From positions 1 to 54,994 of the forward strand of contig NZ_FQYX01000027.1 of the NCBI RefSeq assembly GCF_900141935.1: a stretch of 54,994 nt of DNA. The letters run 5' to 3'. A program made the translations under genes and the position numbers. The notes beneath the pieces were generated by a model. It ran no database searches, was not told the DNA's origin, and was given only the letters and a program-made list of their open reading frames with translations. This DNA is from Arenibacter nanhaiticus (GTDB lineage: Bacteria; Bacteroidota; Bacteroidia; Flavobacteriales; Flavobacteriaceae). Of the stretch, positions 34,900-44,263 are shown piece by piece; within the stretch, counting starts at the first letter, position 1; every line of letters starts with the position of its first letter.

Positions 34900-35358
34900 A
34901 TCATTCCAAATCCTGAGGGTTCGGACTTGGGGTTTGTGAAATTCATGGCGGGGATAGATGCAATTGTCATGGGAAGAAACACCTTTGAAATGGTTTGTAG
35001 TTTTGAAGGGGAATGGCCTTTTAGCAAGCCCGTCTTTGTCCTAAGTACAACGATGGTCTCCATTCCAGCCCCATACCATGAAAAAGCAATGCTGGTAAAG
35101 GGGACATTGCCGGCGATATTGAAGGCGATCCATGAAAGGGGATACAAAAGCTTGTATATCGATGGGGGCCTAACCATTCAGAGTTTTTTAAAAGAAGATT
35201 TAATAGATGAATTAATAATAACCACCATCCCTATTGTATTGGGAGCAGGTATTCCATTATTCGGAGAAATCCCCAGATCTCTCGTATTTGAACATCTAAG
35301 TTCAGAAGTTTTTCTACATCAAATAGTACAGAGTTCTTATAAAAGAAAAAGGAAGTAG
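34900..35358 (+). pseudogene. RibD/DHFR-like reductase gene, 5' truncated
   Basis: The frame is open from 34900 after a TAG at 34897 and reads like the middle and end of a RibD C-terminal/dihydrofolate-reductase-family protein: IPNPEGSDLGF, AIVMGRNTFEMV, PVFVLSTTM, LYIDGGLTIQSFLKEDLIDELIITTIPIVLGAGIPLF. Full members begin with about 25 more residues that form the first beta strand and part of the NADPH site; these are missing, and no ATG stands in place. The lost end borders the long repeat at 34611, suggesting that repeat-linked rearrangement removed it. A shortened protein from the TTG at 34927 is possible but would lack the cofactor strand. Confidence 0.75.
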
Positions 35359-35595
35359 CACAGAATAGTAAGCTCAAGTCCGTTCGGGAAGCCTATAAAA
35401 AATTAAAGGGATATTATGGGTTTTATCAACTAGTAGGTTGATAGTTAGCATATAATGGTTATATTTATAATAGGTGTTTAACCGTTACGGTATTTGCTTA
35501 CCGTTTTTCCTGTATGCCATTTTATCCCCCACTTTATTTTAGGTTGCCACAATTTGAAAAATTTAATTTTTATTCATTATTAAAACGCTACTCCA

Positions 35596-36327
35596 ATGAT
35601 CAAAGTTTCAGAAATAGCCCCGGATTGCTATCGGATATCGGTATTTGTCAAAGATTTTAACTTACAATTCAACCATTTCTTACTCCTGGATGAAGAGCCT
35701 ATGTTATATCATGCCGGCATGCGGAATATGTTTCCTGTGGTACTCGAAGCTGTTCGAAAAATTATTGATCCCTCCAAGCTTATGTGGATCGGATTTAGTC
35801 ATTTTGAAGTAGATGAGTGCGGGGCGCTTAACGAATGGCTACAGATTGCACCCAATGCCAAGGCCGTATGTAGTGAAGCCGGAGCTATTGTTAATATGGG
35901 CGATTTTGCGATAAGACCTGCCCATGCCATGTCCGGAAACACAATTTTAAACACAGGAAAACATAAATATCGATTTATTAGAACACCTCATTTGCCACAT
36001 GGTTGGGATGCTGGGGTGTTGTTCGAAGAAACTAACGGAACCTTGTTGTGTTCGGATTTATTTCATCAAAATGGCAATGTGGACGATATTACGGATAAAG
36101 ACATTTTGGGGCCACATAGAAAATCGATGCTCGAGTATGAACAAGGACCTTTAATGGAATATACGCCCTATACCCATCAAACGTCAAAACTACTTTATTC
36201 CTTGGCAGATCTAAAACCAAAAACGCTGGCGACCATGCATGGTTCTTCATTTTATGGGGACTGTAGCTAGGCTCTGAGAGATTTAAATGGAGTGATGAAA
36301 GACCTTTGGGGCGATAAGAATAGGTAG
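35596..36327 (+). pseudogene. Diiron MBL-fold oxygen-binding-like protein with in-frame stop near the C-terminus
   Basis: Translation from the ATG gives 224 residues of a flavodiiron-like metallo-beta-lactamase fold without flavodoxin. It shows the H-x-E-x-D iron ligands (SHFEVDE), TPHLPHGWDAGVLFEE, LLCSDLFHQ and the final ligand in ATMHGSSFYGD, as in ODP-type oxygen-binding diiron proteins. A TAG at 36268 interrupts the frame just after GDCS. The same frame then continues without a break as ALRDLNGVMKDLWGDKNR to a second TAG at 36325. That is the expected C-terminal helix of the family. All iron ligands lie before the stop, so the shorter protein may still fold; it may equally be an early pseudogene or a sequencing error. 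Confidence 0.8.
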
Positions 36328-36511
36328 GATAGCTCAAAAAAGCATGGGCCGTTAAACGAACCACCAAGGAATGGAGGGCATCAAAATTAAAATGATGGAA
36401 TTATCTTTTAGATCATTACATGAATCGATAGTCATTTTAAAAAAAATCATTTGCTTTAAGAGAAAGCAATCGCCTATAATTTAAAAATTAGAACATACAC
36501 CTCAATGAATT

Positions 36512-36802
36512 ATGGCTAGATTAAAAAAAATAAATGTGCTAGCATTGGCGAAATTCCAGGCTGTTTTAATGGCGCCTTTGGGAATGATTACCGGAATTAT
36601 ATACTCATTAGGTGGAACTCTCTATGATATTATAAACACTGGATCTGTGAATTATGGTACAGCACTCGCATATGTTGCGTTAGTAGTGCAGCCCATTATG
36701 TTTGCGATAGTTGGTTTTCTAATAGGGATAGTCGAAGCCTTACTTTATAATTTAATAGCAAAAAGATTTGGTGGTATGGATATCGAATTGGATAAAAATT
36801 AA
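36512..36802 (+). CDS. Small DUF3566-like membrane protein
   Basis: 96 residues with two hydrophobic helices (about 20-40 and 52-84). The ending VQPIMFAIVGFLIGIVEALLY then NLIAKRFGGMDIEL is typical of a widespread two-helix membrane family (DUF3566-like). Function unknown. It is a lone gene facing the universal stress protein gene; a bidirectional hairpin separates them. Confidence 0.75.
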   Translation: MARLKKINVLALAKFQAVLMAPLGMITGIIYSLGGTLYDIINTGSVNYGTALAYVALVVQPIMFAIVGFLIGIVEALLYNLIAKRFGGMDIELDKN

Positions 36803-36893
36803 CGAAGCAAGACCTTAGGACTTCAGATGTACATGGACGCAGTTTTAGAAGTAGGAAAGAGAAAGGGGTATTTGTGCGGTCTCCAGGATATAA

Positions 36894-36934
36894 CGCCAGA
36901 ACAGGCCTTGCTAGCAGCAAAGCCTGTTCTGGCG
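36894..36934. terminator. Strong 13-bp hairpin between convergent genes
   Basis: A perfect 13-bp GC-rich stem CGCCAGAACAGGC / GCCTGTTCTGGCG (36894-36906 with 36922-36934). The 15-nt interior can form a further small hairpin TTGCT-AGC-AGCAA. The right arm ends two bases from the stop codon of the usp gene. No T tract follows, so it may be a 3' stabiliser or collision point rather than a classic terminator. Confidence 0.65.
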
Positions 36935-36936
36935 TG

Positions 36937-37815
36937 CTATATGATCACTAACAGTGGCATGTTTCTATTTCTGAGCAATAAATCATTGGTGATGCTTCCA
37001 ATAAAAAGAGAAGTAATATTATTCCCTCCTCTGGCAGAAAGGACGATAATGTCAAAATTTTCATTTTCGGCTTGCTGTTCAATCACTTCTACCACAGAGA
37101 GCTCTTCTCTATCTATATGTTGAAATCTCACATTTTCTGCTAGACGGTGTTTTTTGCTAAACTGCTGAAACTTAAGATGTAAGTGTTTTTTTGTCTTATC
37201 GATTGCTTTCTGAGTGTCGATATATGGAAAAAAGAAAGACGGAATGTTGTAGACGTGCAGTGCTACAACTTCCCCTTTGCTACTCTCTACAAGGCTTTTG
37301 GCGGCCAAGAATGATTTGGCAGAATCGGCACTGAAATCGGTAGGGATTAAAACCTTGTTCAAATGGTGCTTGGTTTCCTCGGGTACCAATAATAGATTAG
37401 ATTGAAGCATACGGACTAACTTTTGAGACAGCGCTCCTGTTCCCTGCAGTTCATCCTTGTTCCCCGTGACCACCACGTCTATTTTGTATTCCTTTGCTAG
37501 TTCGGTCAGGACACTTTCTGTGTAGTTGTCCGAGCTTATTAAAAGAGTATGGGGGGCAGTACCAGCATAGTTTTCTTTAATAGAGCGCTCTAATTCTCGG
37601 CCAACGATATCTTCAATAGTGATATCGTCCTTAAGGAAGTCTTCATATAGGTTATATAGTTGGGATTGTTTTATGTTATGTGTGAAGTATAAGTGTTTTA
37701 TTTTCCATACACGAGATAGGAAGCTGACATAACGCAGAAGGATAGCATCCATTTGCGTTAAGTCCAAAGCAACCATTAGACTTAGTTCCTTGTCTAAGCT
37801 TACATTCTTTGTCAT
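36937..37815 (-). CDS. Tandem universal stress protein (UspA family)
   Basis: 292 residues with two Usp domains. The first (about 10-145) is degenerate. The second (about 155-292) begins LNKVLIPTDFSADSAKSFLAAK and ends FIGSITNDLLLRNRNMPLLVI, the ATP-type nucleotide loop being in reduced form (ARGGNNITSLFIGSITNDLL). Such cytoplasmic proteins respond to stress and energy limitation. It follows the BCCT transporter gene by 6 bp and is co-transcribed with it, so it may report on or modulate osmolyte transport; Usp domains are often linked to transporters. That role is inferred. Confidence 0.88.
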   Translation of the reverse strand: MTKNVSLDKELSLMVALDLTQMDAILLRYVSFLSRVWKIKHLYFTHNIKQSQLYNLYEDFLKDDITIEDIVGRELERSIKENYAGTAPHTLLISSDNYTESVLTELAKEYKIDVVVTGNKDELQGTGALSQKLVRMLQSNLLLVPEETKHHLNKVLIPTDFSADSAKSFLAAKSLVESSKGEVVALHVYNIPSFFFPYIDTQKAIDKTKKHLHLKFQQFSKKHRLAENVRFQHIDREELSVVEVIEQQAENENFDIIVLSARGGNNITSLFIGSITNDLLLRNRNMPLLVII

Positions 37816-37821
37816 TCTTTA

Positions 37822-39483
37822 TTAGTTATCGGTTAGGGTTTCTTCTGCTATGGTTTCTGAGGATTTTACTTTTCGATCCTCCCGTTCTTTATTGACCAGT
37901 TGTAGGATGTTTTTACGATAGGCTTCCTTTTCGATGAGCTTCTTCTCTCGTTCAGATTTCTGGAAGTCTTCTCTTATTCCAGAATAAAGGGAAAAGCACA
38001 TTATGACGAGTAATATCGCAAATGGGAGTCCAGAGATGGTCACTGCTGTTTGTAAAGCATTTAGTCCGCCTCCATACATCAGCACAGCGGCAATTACTCC
38101 TGTGGCGATAGCCCATATAACCCTTTGGAAAGGAGGCGTTTTTAATTTCCCGCCAGAAGTGATACTATCTACTACCAAGGCACCCGAGTCGGCAGAGGTA
38201 ATGATAAAACTACTAATAAGTACAAGCCCAAGTATTTTTAGCACTATAGCCAATGGGAACTTATCAAAAAAGACATATAAGGCCGTAGAGATGTTATCGT
38301 TGACCGCAGCAATCAAGGCAGTATCCCCTAGGAGAATGTCGCGCATGGTTGTACCTCCAAAGGCTGTAAACCAAAGAAAGGTAACCAAGGCCGGTAATAT
38401 TAATACACAAAGAATAAACTCTTTAATGGTTCTGCCTTTAGAAACTCTAGCGATAAAAGTACCTACAAATGGAGACCATGAAATCCACCATCCCCAATAC
38501 ATGATGGTTCTTGTTTTTTGCCAATCGGTTTCCCTAAGAGACTCTGTCCAAGTAGCCATATCTACAAAGTGAATGAGGTAACTACCGATGTTTTGGATAT
38601 ATGACTTTAGAATAAAGGTTGTTGGACCAAGGATAAGCACCAACAAAAAGATAATGGAGGCAACGCGCACATTGAGTTCACTTAATATTTTAACCCCTTT
38701 GTTTACACCGCTAAATGCCGAAATGGTAGCTGCAACGGTTACAGCAAGAATAATAATGACTTGGTAAGACAATGAGCTAGGAATACCAAAAACATGGGTA
38801 AGGCCCGAATTAATTTGTCCCACTCCGAAGCCAATGGTGGTCGCAAGGCCGAAAAGCGTAGTGATTACCGCCATTATATCGATAACATCGCCCATCCAGC
38901 CATAGATCCTATTCCCAAAAATAGGGTAGAAGGCAGACCGTAGGGTGAGCGGCATTTTCCTGTTAAAGGTAAAATACGCTAAGGAGAGTCCCACTACAGA
39001 ATATATTGCCCAGCCGTGAATTCCATGATGTAAAAAGGAGAAATTGATGGCTTCTTGCGCAATAAGGGCAGGGTCTTGCCCAGCGAGTCGGGGAGGGTTT
39101 AAAAAGTCTCTCACGGGGTCGGCAATACTGAAAAGTACCAAGCCGTTACCAATACCGGCACTGAACAACATGGCAAACCAAGCCCATAGGCTAAATTCGG
39201 GTTTGGCTTTCTCTCCGCCGATACGGATATTTCCAAAGCGGCCAAAGGCCATATAAAGACAAAAGATTATGAATAGGTTGACCGAGAGGGTGTATATCCA
39301 TCCGCCATGTGCGGAGACATTGCTCTGGGCTATAGCAAAATAATAATCTGCCTGCTCCTTAAAAATAAGGGTGAATACGACGCTGGCGATGAGGACCGCA
39401 GTAGCCGCAAAAAAGACCGTTTTATTGACTACCAACCCTAAAAACGTAGAAGATTTTTCTTTTCTAGTAACTTTTATAGACAT
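37822..39483 (-). CDS. BCCT-family betaine/choline/carnitine transporter
   Basis: 553 residues, about 12 membrane helices. The BCCT signature GWWISWSPFVGTFIARVSKGRT is present, preceded by a family region FSAGIGNGLVLFSIADP. The C-terminal cytoplasmic tail is long and highly charged (about 495-553, REDFQKSEREKKLIEKEAYRKN), as in osmosensing members such as BetP. It imports glycine betaine or a related compatible solute with sodium ions. The aromatic box of the substrate site cannot be assigned from sequence alone. First gene of a two-gene operon with usp. Confidence 0.92.
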   Translation of the reverse strand: MSIKVTRKEKSSTFLGLVVNKTVFFAATAVLIASVVFTLIFKEQADYYFAIAQSNVSAHGGWIYTLSVNLFIIFCLYMAFGRFGNIRIGGEKAKPEFSLWAWFAMLFSAGIGNGLVLFSIADPVRDFLNPPRLAGQDPALIAQEAINFSFLHHGIHGWAIYSVVGLSLAYFTFNRKMPLTLRSAFYPIFGNRIYGWMGDVIDIMAVITTLFGLATTIGFGVGQINSGLTHVFGIPSSLSYQVIIILAVTVAATISAFSGVNKGVKILSELNVRVASIIFLLVLILGPTTFILKSYIQNIGSYLIHFVDMATWTESLRETDWQKTRTIMYWGWWISWSPFVGTFIARVSKGRTIKEFILCVLILPALVTFLWFTAFGGTTMRDILLGDTALIAAVNDNISTALYVFFDKFPLAIVLKILGLVLISSFIITSADSGALVVDSITSGGKLKTPPFQRVIWAIATGVIAAVLMYGGGLNALQTAVTISGLPFAILLVIMCFSLYSGIREDFQKSEREKKLIEKEAYRKNILQLVNKEREDRKVKSSETIAEETLTDN

Positions 39484-40775
39484 ATGTTTTTAATGATTTA
39501 GTGAAATAAGTAAAGTCCTTATCTCCTGTTTAAGAAGAAAGGATCATAAAGAAACCCAGGAAAGGTGAGTTTTAGGAGTCGCGGTGATACAAGGGAGAAT
39601 ATGAAAGAGAGCGTCTCTTTTGTTTTCTGGAATGAGATAGACAAGAGATAAAAAAAAGCGGAATGTTTTTGGCTTCAGATAGCCTGAAGTTACTAATTTG
39701 CATAAGGTGTTTTTTTAATAAAATTACTTTGTAAATGTATGTTGGGCGATACCTTAATGAGAAAAATGTGCTAATGGAAATTTTAATCTCTATGAACATA
39801 CAAAAGGAAACAGTATAAGTTTCCTAGGTGCCGCATTATTTTTAATCACTAAGTGGACCCAACGGCAAAAATAACAAAAAATTAACGAACGGTAAAGGGG
39901 TAATTGGTAAGACTTTAAAGATTGCTATTGTCAATCTTCTGAGGAATGTGAAGAGTTCATCTGTGTTTTCAGCAGGAATCACGCTTTGATGTTGGGCGAA
40001 TATCGTTTTAAAAAATAGGCTTTAGTTCAGGAAAACAAACTATCTTTGGCCTCGTTATTTCTAATTGTTTAAAATTAGCTGTTAGTAAGATGAGGTATTA
40101 AAATTGATTCTAAGGTGAGAATTGGATTTTTAGTCAATATACTTTTTCATCACGGGCAGCAATTGGATTATTTCCTTTCTTTTTTCATCATAGATTTTAG
40201 CTATGGTTATGTGTTGTGATTTTACAGGTTGCAATATATCAATATATTGAGTGTTCTTATTAAAAGTAATGCTTTAACAAAATAAATTGATGTGTTTTTA
40301 TAGGTAGCTTGTAATTCGTACATTTTATAAAATCAGTTTAGACCTCATTTAGTTTGATTATCTCGCGAAATATTGACCATTAAGGTCTATTTTTTTGTTT
40401 GCTTTGAAATTATCCCAACGGAGAAGACCATAACATTGGTGTTATTTAATAGTTAAGCCCTTTTAATTGATTTATGATCAGATATTTTATTTTGAAAAAG
40501 CGCTTATTATAAGGCTTGTTTTAGGTGTGTTTAAATGGTGTAAAATAATGTAAAATAGGTAGATATAATTATTTATGTAAATTAAAGGTTTATGTATTGT
40601 CTTAGGGGTTTTGAAGGTAGTTGATAGCGATACTGAGGCCATAAAAAGTGTCATGACGTTATTGTGTTGCCTGAACTTTATAGGAAGAAACAGCGTTTAT
40701 TGGGCTAAAGTTCCTATCTTAAATCAGAAGTATTTTCATGGTAATTGTGCCTGGCGATTTAAGGATTTTGTTAAA
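39484..40775. other. Long AT-rich intergenic region between the BCCT operon and the debranching enzyme
   Basis: About 1.3 kb with no credible gene. A 75-codon minus-strand frame near 39572-39799 has no family features and low complexity. It should contain two divergent promoters. No dispersed repeat, strong hairpin, tRNA or gene remnant was recognised. The debranching-enzyme frame itself is open from 40611, but the family start lies later. Confidence 0.45.
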
Positions 40776-42770
40776 ATGGTTGATCGATCTAAATTGCTGT
40801 TAAAATTTAAAAACACTGCTACTATGAATGAATTGTTTGAAAAGGAGTGGTTGGTGACCAATGGGCTTGGAGGGTATGCTTCCAGTACGGTAAGCAATGC
40901 CAATACTAGGCACTACCATGGGTTGTTAGTGGCATCATTAACACCTCCTACCATGCGAAAGATATTGGTAGGGAAAGTAGAGGAAACTATAGTGATCAAT
41001 GGCAAAAGCACACTGCTCTCCACTAATTTTTATCCAGGTGTTATTTATCCTCACGGGATTGATTTTATGAGCGAGTTTAAGGTGAAGCCTTTGCCCCATT
41101 GGCGATATGGAGACCAGGATTGGCAAATAGAGAAAAGCATCAGTATGGTGACTGGCAGTAATACTACCTTGGTACATTATAAAAACACGGGCAGGGAAAG
41201 CTTTGTTTTAGAAGTTCACCCTTTGTATGTTTATTCGGACTATCACGCGATATTTCGGGAAAGCAGTCCCTTTGATTTTTACACGGAATTTTCTCCAGCA
41301 CGCTTAAAAACCTATGCCGCTAAAAACAGTCCCGCTTTATTTACGAGTTGGACGTCTGGAGTCTTTGTTGAAGATCGCAGCTGGTACAAGAATATTCATT
41401 TGCCAAAATCGCAGCAACGCGGACTTAGTTGTTATAGCGATTATTACCATATTGGATATTTGAAAGAGGAACTAAATCCCAATGAAGAACTGCTACTAAG
41501 TTTTTCCCTTGATGATAATGATCCTCAAAATTCCCTTGAAAATCTATGGAGCTTACAGGTGCGTGCTGCCTCCCGAAAGCCCTCGAAATCGAACACTGTT
41601 TTTTATAACGACCTTTTACGGGCTGGAGATCAGTTTTTGGTACATCGAGAATCTACGCAAAGCACATCGATCATTGCCGGGTACCATTGGTTTGCAGATT
41701 GGGGACGCGACTCCATGATCGCAATGAGGGGCCTTACCATTGCAACGGGACGAAAAGGGGTTTCAAAATCTATATTAACGACTTTTTTTAAAGAATTAGA
41801 CAGCGGGATGATTCCCGATCGTTTTCCCGATCATACTGATGTTGCACCTCATTACAATGCCATGGACGCCACTTTTTGGTTGTTTATAGCGGTTTACGAG
41901 TACTTTATAAAGTTTGGGGATATTGGGTTCGTGAAAAAGCACTTAAAGGCGCTAGAAGAGGTCTTAGAGCGACACATACAGGGAACTCGATACAATATCC
42001 ATGTTACGGAAGAAGGGTTTTTGTACGGAGGGCAGGAGGGCGTGCAGCTGACATGGATGGATGCCCTGGTGGACGAAAAAGTGATAACGCCACGGTCTGG
42101 TTGTCCGGTTGAGGTGAATGCCCTTTGGTATAATGCCTTGAAAATATATCTGTGTTTTTGCAAGGAACTTCAGATAACAGTCGCCCAAAAATACAAGGAC
42201 CTTATTGGGAAGTTGGAATCGAATTTCCCAAAGATGTTCACGACCGAAGAAGGAACCTTATACGATGTGATCATCCCTGGTGAATCTTACGATAATAGTT
42301 TTCGTCCAAATCAGCTCTTCGCCATAAGTCTGCCTTTTCCTTTATTAGATCGCGATCAACAAAAGACAGTTTTCGATGCCGTTCGAAAAAAATTGTATAC
42401 CCCATTTGGACTACGCACACTAGATGTTGAGAATCCTAATTTTAAAGGACAGTATACTGGAGGTCAATGGTCGCGCGACCATTCCTATCACCAGGGAACC
42501 GTTTGGCCATTTCTTCTTTATGAGTATTATCATTGTTTTTTTAGGATTTACGGTAATTCTAAAAAAAACCGAAATAGGGTATTGAAGGAATTAAATCTTT
42601 TAAAAGACCATTTTTACCATTGCGACGGGCTGCATTGTATTTCGGAGATTTTTGATGGTTTAAACCCTGGTAAGGGAAAAGGGTGTATACAACAGGCTTG
42701 GTCTATCTCGGCTTTAGTGAAGCTTTATGCGGAGTATAAACTTTATGAGGACGAGGAGGGTAAAATGTAA
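40776..42770 (+). CDS. Glycogen debranching enzyme, amylo-alpha-1,6-glucosidase type
   Basis: 664 residues from the ATG at 40776. The frame reaches back to a TTG at 40611, but the preceding 55 residues do not look like the family, whose conserved start NELFEKEWLVTNGLGGYAS follows closely. The N-terminal beta-sandwich (about 15-285) includes NTRHYHGLLVAS. The (alpha/alpha)6 barrel (about 300-660) includes GYHWFADWGRDSMIAMRGL, QLTWMDALVDEKVITPRSG, VEVNALWYNALK and WSRDHSYHQGTVWPFLLYEY. It hydrolyses alpha-1,6 branches of limit dextrin in the cytoplasm, or a related alpha-glucan task. It is a single-gene unit; no other glycogen gene is in the window. Confidence 0.9.
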   Translation: MVDRSKLLLKFKNTATMNELFEKEWLVTNGLGGYASSTVSNANTRHYHGLLVASLTPPTMRKILVGKVEETIVINGKSTLLSTNFYPGVIYPHGIDFMSEFKVKPLPHWRYGDQDWQIEKSISMVTGSNTTLVHYKNTGRESFVLEVHPLYVYSDYHAIFRESSPFDFYTEFSPARLKTYAAKNSPALFTSWTSGVFVEDRSWYKNIHLPKSQQRGLSCYSDYYHIGYLKEELNPNEELLLSFSLDDNDPQNSLENLWSLQVRAASRKPSKSNTVFYNDLLRAGDQFLVHRESTQSTSIIAGYHWFADWGRDSMIAMRGLTIATGRKGVSKSILTTFFKELDSGMIPDRFPDHTDVAPHYNAMDATFWLFIAVYEYFIKFGDIGFVKKHLKALEEVLERHIQGTRYNIHVTEEGFLYGGQEGVQLTWMDALVDEKVITPRSGCPVEVNALWYNALKIYLCFCKELQITVAQKYKDLIGKLESNFPKMFTTEEGTLYDVIIPGESYDNSFRPNQLFAISLPFPLLDRDQQKTVFDAVRKKLYTPFGLRTLDVENPNFKGQYTGGQWSRDHSYHQGTVWPFLLYEYYHCFFRIYGNSKKNRNRVLKELNLLKDHFYHCDGLHCISEIFDGLNPGKGKGCIQQAWSISALVKLYAEYKLYEDEEGKM

Positions 42771-42937
42771 GAAAGGGCAGGAAAGGTAGGGTATAGTAAA
42801 ATAAATCGTACAGGAAAGAAGTTAATAAAATTAAGATAGTATAAGGCTTTTAGGGGAAAAGAGATGCTTTTTTTATACAAAAGGAGCTTGTGTTTTTAGG
42901 GCAAGCTGGTTTCCTTGTTTAAAGTTGTTTAGAATTA

Positions 42938-43241
42938 TCAAATCTTAATACGTTGCTCTGGCGCCAGATACATAGCATCACCTTCCTTGATATTAAATGC
43001 GTCGTAGAACGCATTGATATTAACCAATGGTTGTGTAGCCCTTTTCCGTTTACATACCTGAAGAAATCGTCCTTAGGCTCACGGCAGTGTCCATAAGGCT
43101 CAGGTTTATACCCGGTATAGTGTCTATTGCTGCGGTTTGCTTTATTTCGGATTTACAGGAAACAACGGTCATTGCCAATGCTCCTAATAGGAGTGGCTTA
43201 GAAAAATTGACCTTATAGTTGCCCAAAATAGCGATTAACAA
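42938..43241 (-). pseudogene. M13 (neprilysin-like) metallopeptidase remnant with a large internal deletion
   Basis: The right part translates as a lipoprotein signal and mature start of an M13 peptidase (KPLLLGALAMTVVSCKSE...IPGINLSLMDTAVS). One base is then missing: in the shifted frame it continues KDDFFRYVNGK, the conserved M13 N-terminal motif. Sequence then jumps directly to the family C-terminus, QPLVNINAFYDAFNIKEGDAMYLAPEQRIKI, which ends at a TGA (42938-42940). About 600 codons, including the zinc-binding HExxH region, are gone. The original start codon is also lost (a TTG at 43241 remains). It is clearly inactive. Confidence 0.85.
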
Positions 43242-43367
43242 GCATATAAAGTAAGGAAAATCTTAGGGTTAAATGCGATTAAAGCGCTAATCCTAGGACG
43301 AGTTGAGGTTGATTAAAAAATGATCAGATTCTCAATGTAGAAAACCGCCCCAATTGCTACTTTGAAC

Positions 43368-43447
43368 GCGTTAGGGATGGCGGCGGCATCCCCGCAGCAA
43401 CGCAAGGGATATAGCCAAGAGCCCGCCCGACGAAGGAGGGAACGCCC
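43368..43447 (+). repeat. 80-bp GC-rich dispersed repeat, copy D
   Basis: Same unit and orientation as the copy at 7052, with several substitutions (for example GGCGGCGGC for CGCAGCGGC). The terminal arms GCGTT/AACGC and the inner ATCCC...GGGAT hairpin are unchanged. It lies about 125 bp from the start of the M13 remnant. Confidence 0.88.
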
Positions 43448-43606
43448 ATAGTAATATGAAAAGAGTTGTAGGAATATGGAATTCCCGGAGGTAAGGACGA
43501 TATTTTACGGGTTTTGACGTGATCCGAAAAAGCCACGGTAAATGGGGGTCAGTTTCTAAAGCCAAGAGAGGTTTAAGGTAAATGTTTGGTGTCCCAAAGG
43601 CTTTGA
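43448..43606. other. Intergenic stretch with an IS21-end-like motif
   Basis: 159 bases after repeat D. A single GGGGGTCAGTTT motif (about 43534-43545) resembles the repeats at the end of the IS21 element near base 300. No transposase remnant accompanies it, so this is a weak hint only. Confidence 0.25.
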
Positions 43607-43861
43607 TTAATTCAATAAATAAAAAGATTTATATTTTTTAATGCCGAGAGGTGTTATGGCCAGTCTCGGTGGGGACATAAAATTGAAGGTTCTGTTTTCT
43701 CCACCAAATCTTCGTTGCCTTAATTCGATAACCCCTTCTTCTTTCATTTCTTTGGCTACTTGGGTCGCTAGGTTTGGGTTCAAGCAGATATGGGTAATTC
43801 CTAAGAATCCTTTTTCACGGTTTTGGTATAGAAATTCTAATATGGAATGATAAAGTTTCAT
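43607..43861 (-). CDS. Small winged-helix-like hypothetical protein
   Basis: 84 residues from the ATG at 43861 (a longer frame to 43909 adds 16 residues before it). The sequence has a winged-helix look: helix YHSILEFLYQNREKGFLGITHICL, a possible recognition helix NPNLATQVAKEMKEEGVIELRQ and a wing RRFGGENRTFNF. No named family was recognised. It could be a small DNA-binding regulator. It is a single gene between a pseudogene region and the second GH20 gene. Confidence 0.6.
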   Translation of the reverse strand: MKLYHSILEFLYQNREKGFLGITHICLNPNLATQVAKEMKEEGVIELRQRRFGGENRTFNFMSPPRLAITPLGIKKYKSFYLLN

Positions 43862-44263
43862 TTCTATGAAGTTTTTAAAAGTATATGTTGGTTGCTTTAA
43901 TATAAGCACGCTTCCTTTGAATGAAGCGAATATAAGGGGTCATATAAATATTTTCTTACTTTTTTAGTTTTGTTTATGATAGAATATGTTGATTAATGAG
44001 ATGTGAAACTACTTATATTCATTTTTTGTATTGATAAGGAACCATAAGGACGACGTTTTCTCTGGAAACAGGTCTTCGACAACCTAGTTTAGTTATTTTA
44101 TGCCATTAGCGGGTCTCTTAACAAGATCAGTTATCCCCAAACAATATTAATACAATCATCTATAGGAAGGTGGCATAAAACCTTGCCTAGGATTTCTGAA
44201 AAACCTAAAAAAAGCCCATATTTGCTAGCTTTTTTAATCGTTTGTAAATTATAAATTAAATAA
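43862..44263. other. Intergenic region upstream of the second GH20 gene
   Basis: About 400 bases between two divergent genes. A hairpin AAAAAAGC / GCTTTTTT (about 44208-44235) stands roughly 30 bases before the GH20 start. It is mostly A-T pairs and could be a weak attenuator or chance. Nothing else was recognised. Confidence 0.35.

Noticed and set aside
39572-39799. 75-codon minus-strand frame in the long gap before the debranching enzyme
   Set aside because: Low-complexity translation and no family features.
43050-43241. Possible small lipoprotein gene of 63 residues
   Set aside because: The continuation in a shifted frame and the following C-terminal piece show it is the start of a broken M13 peptidase.
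43534-43545. A second IS21 element end
   Set aside because: Only one GGGGGTCAG motif is present, with no paired repeat and no transposase remnant.
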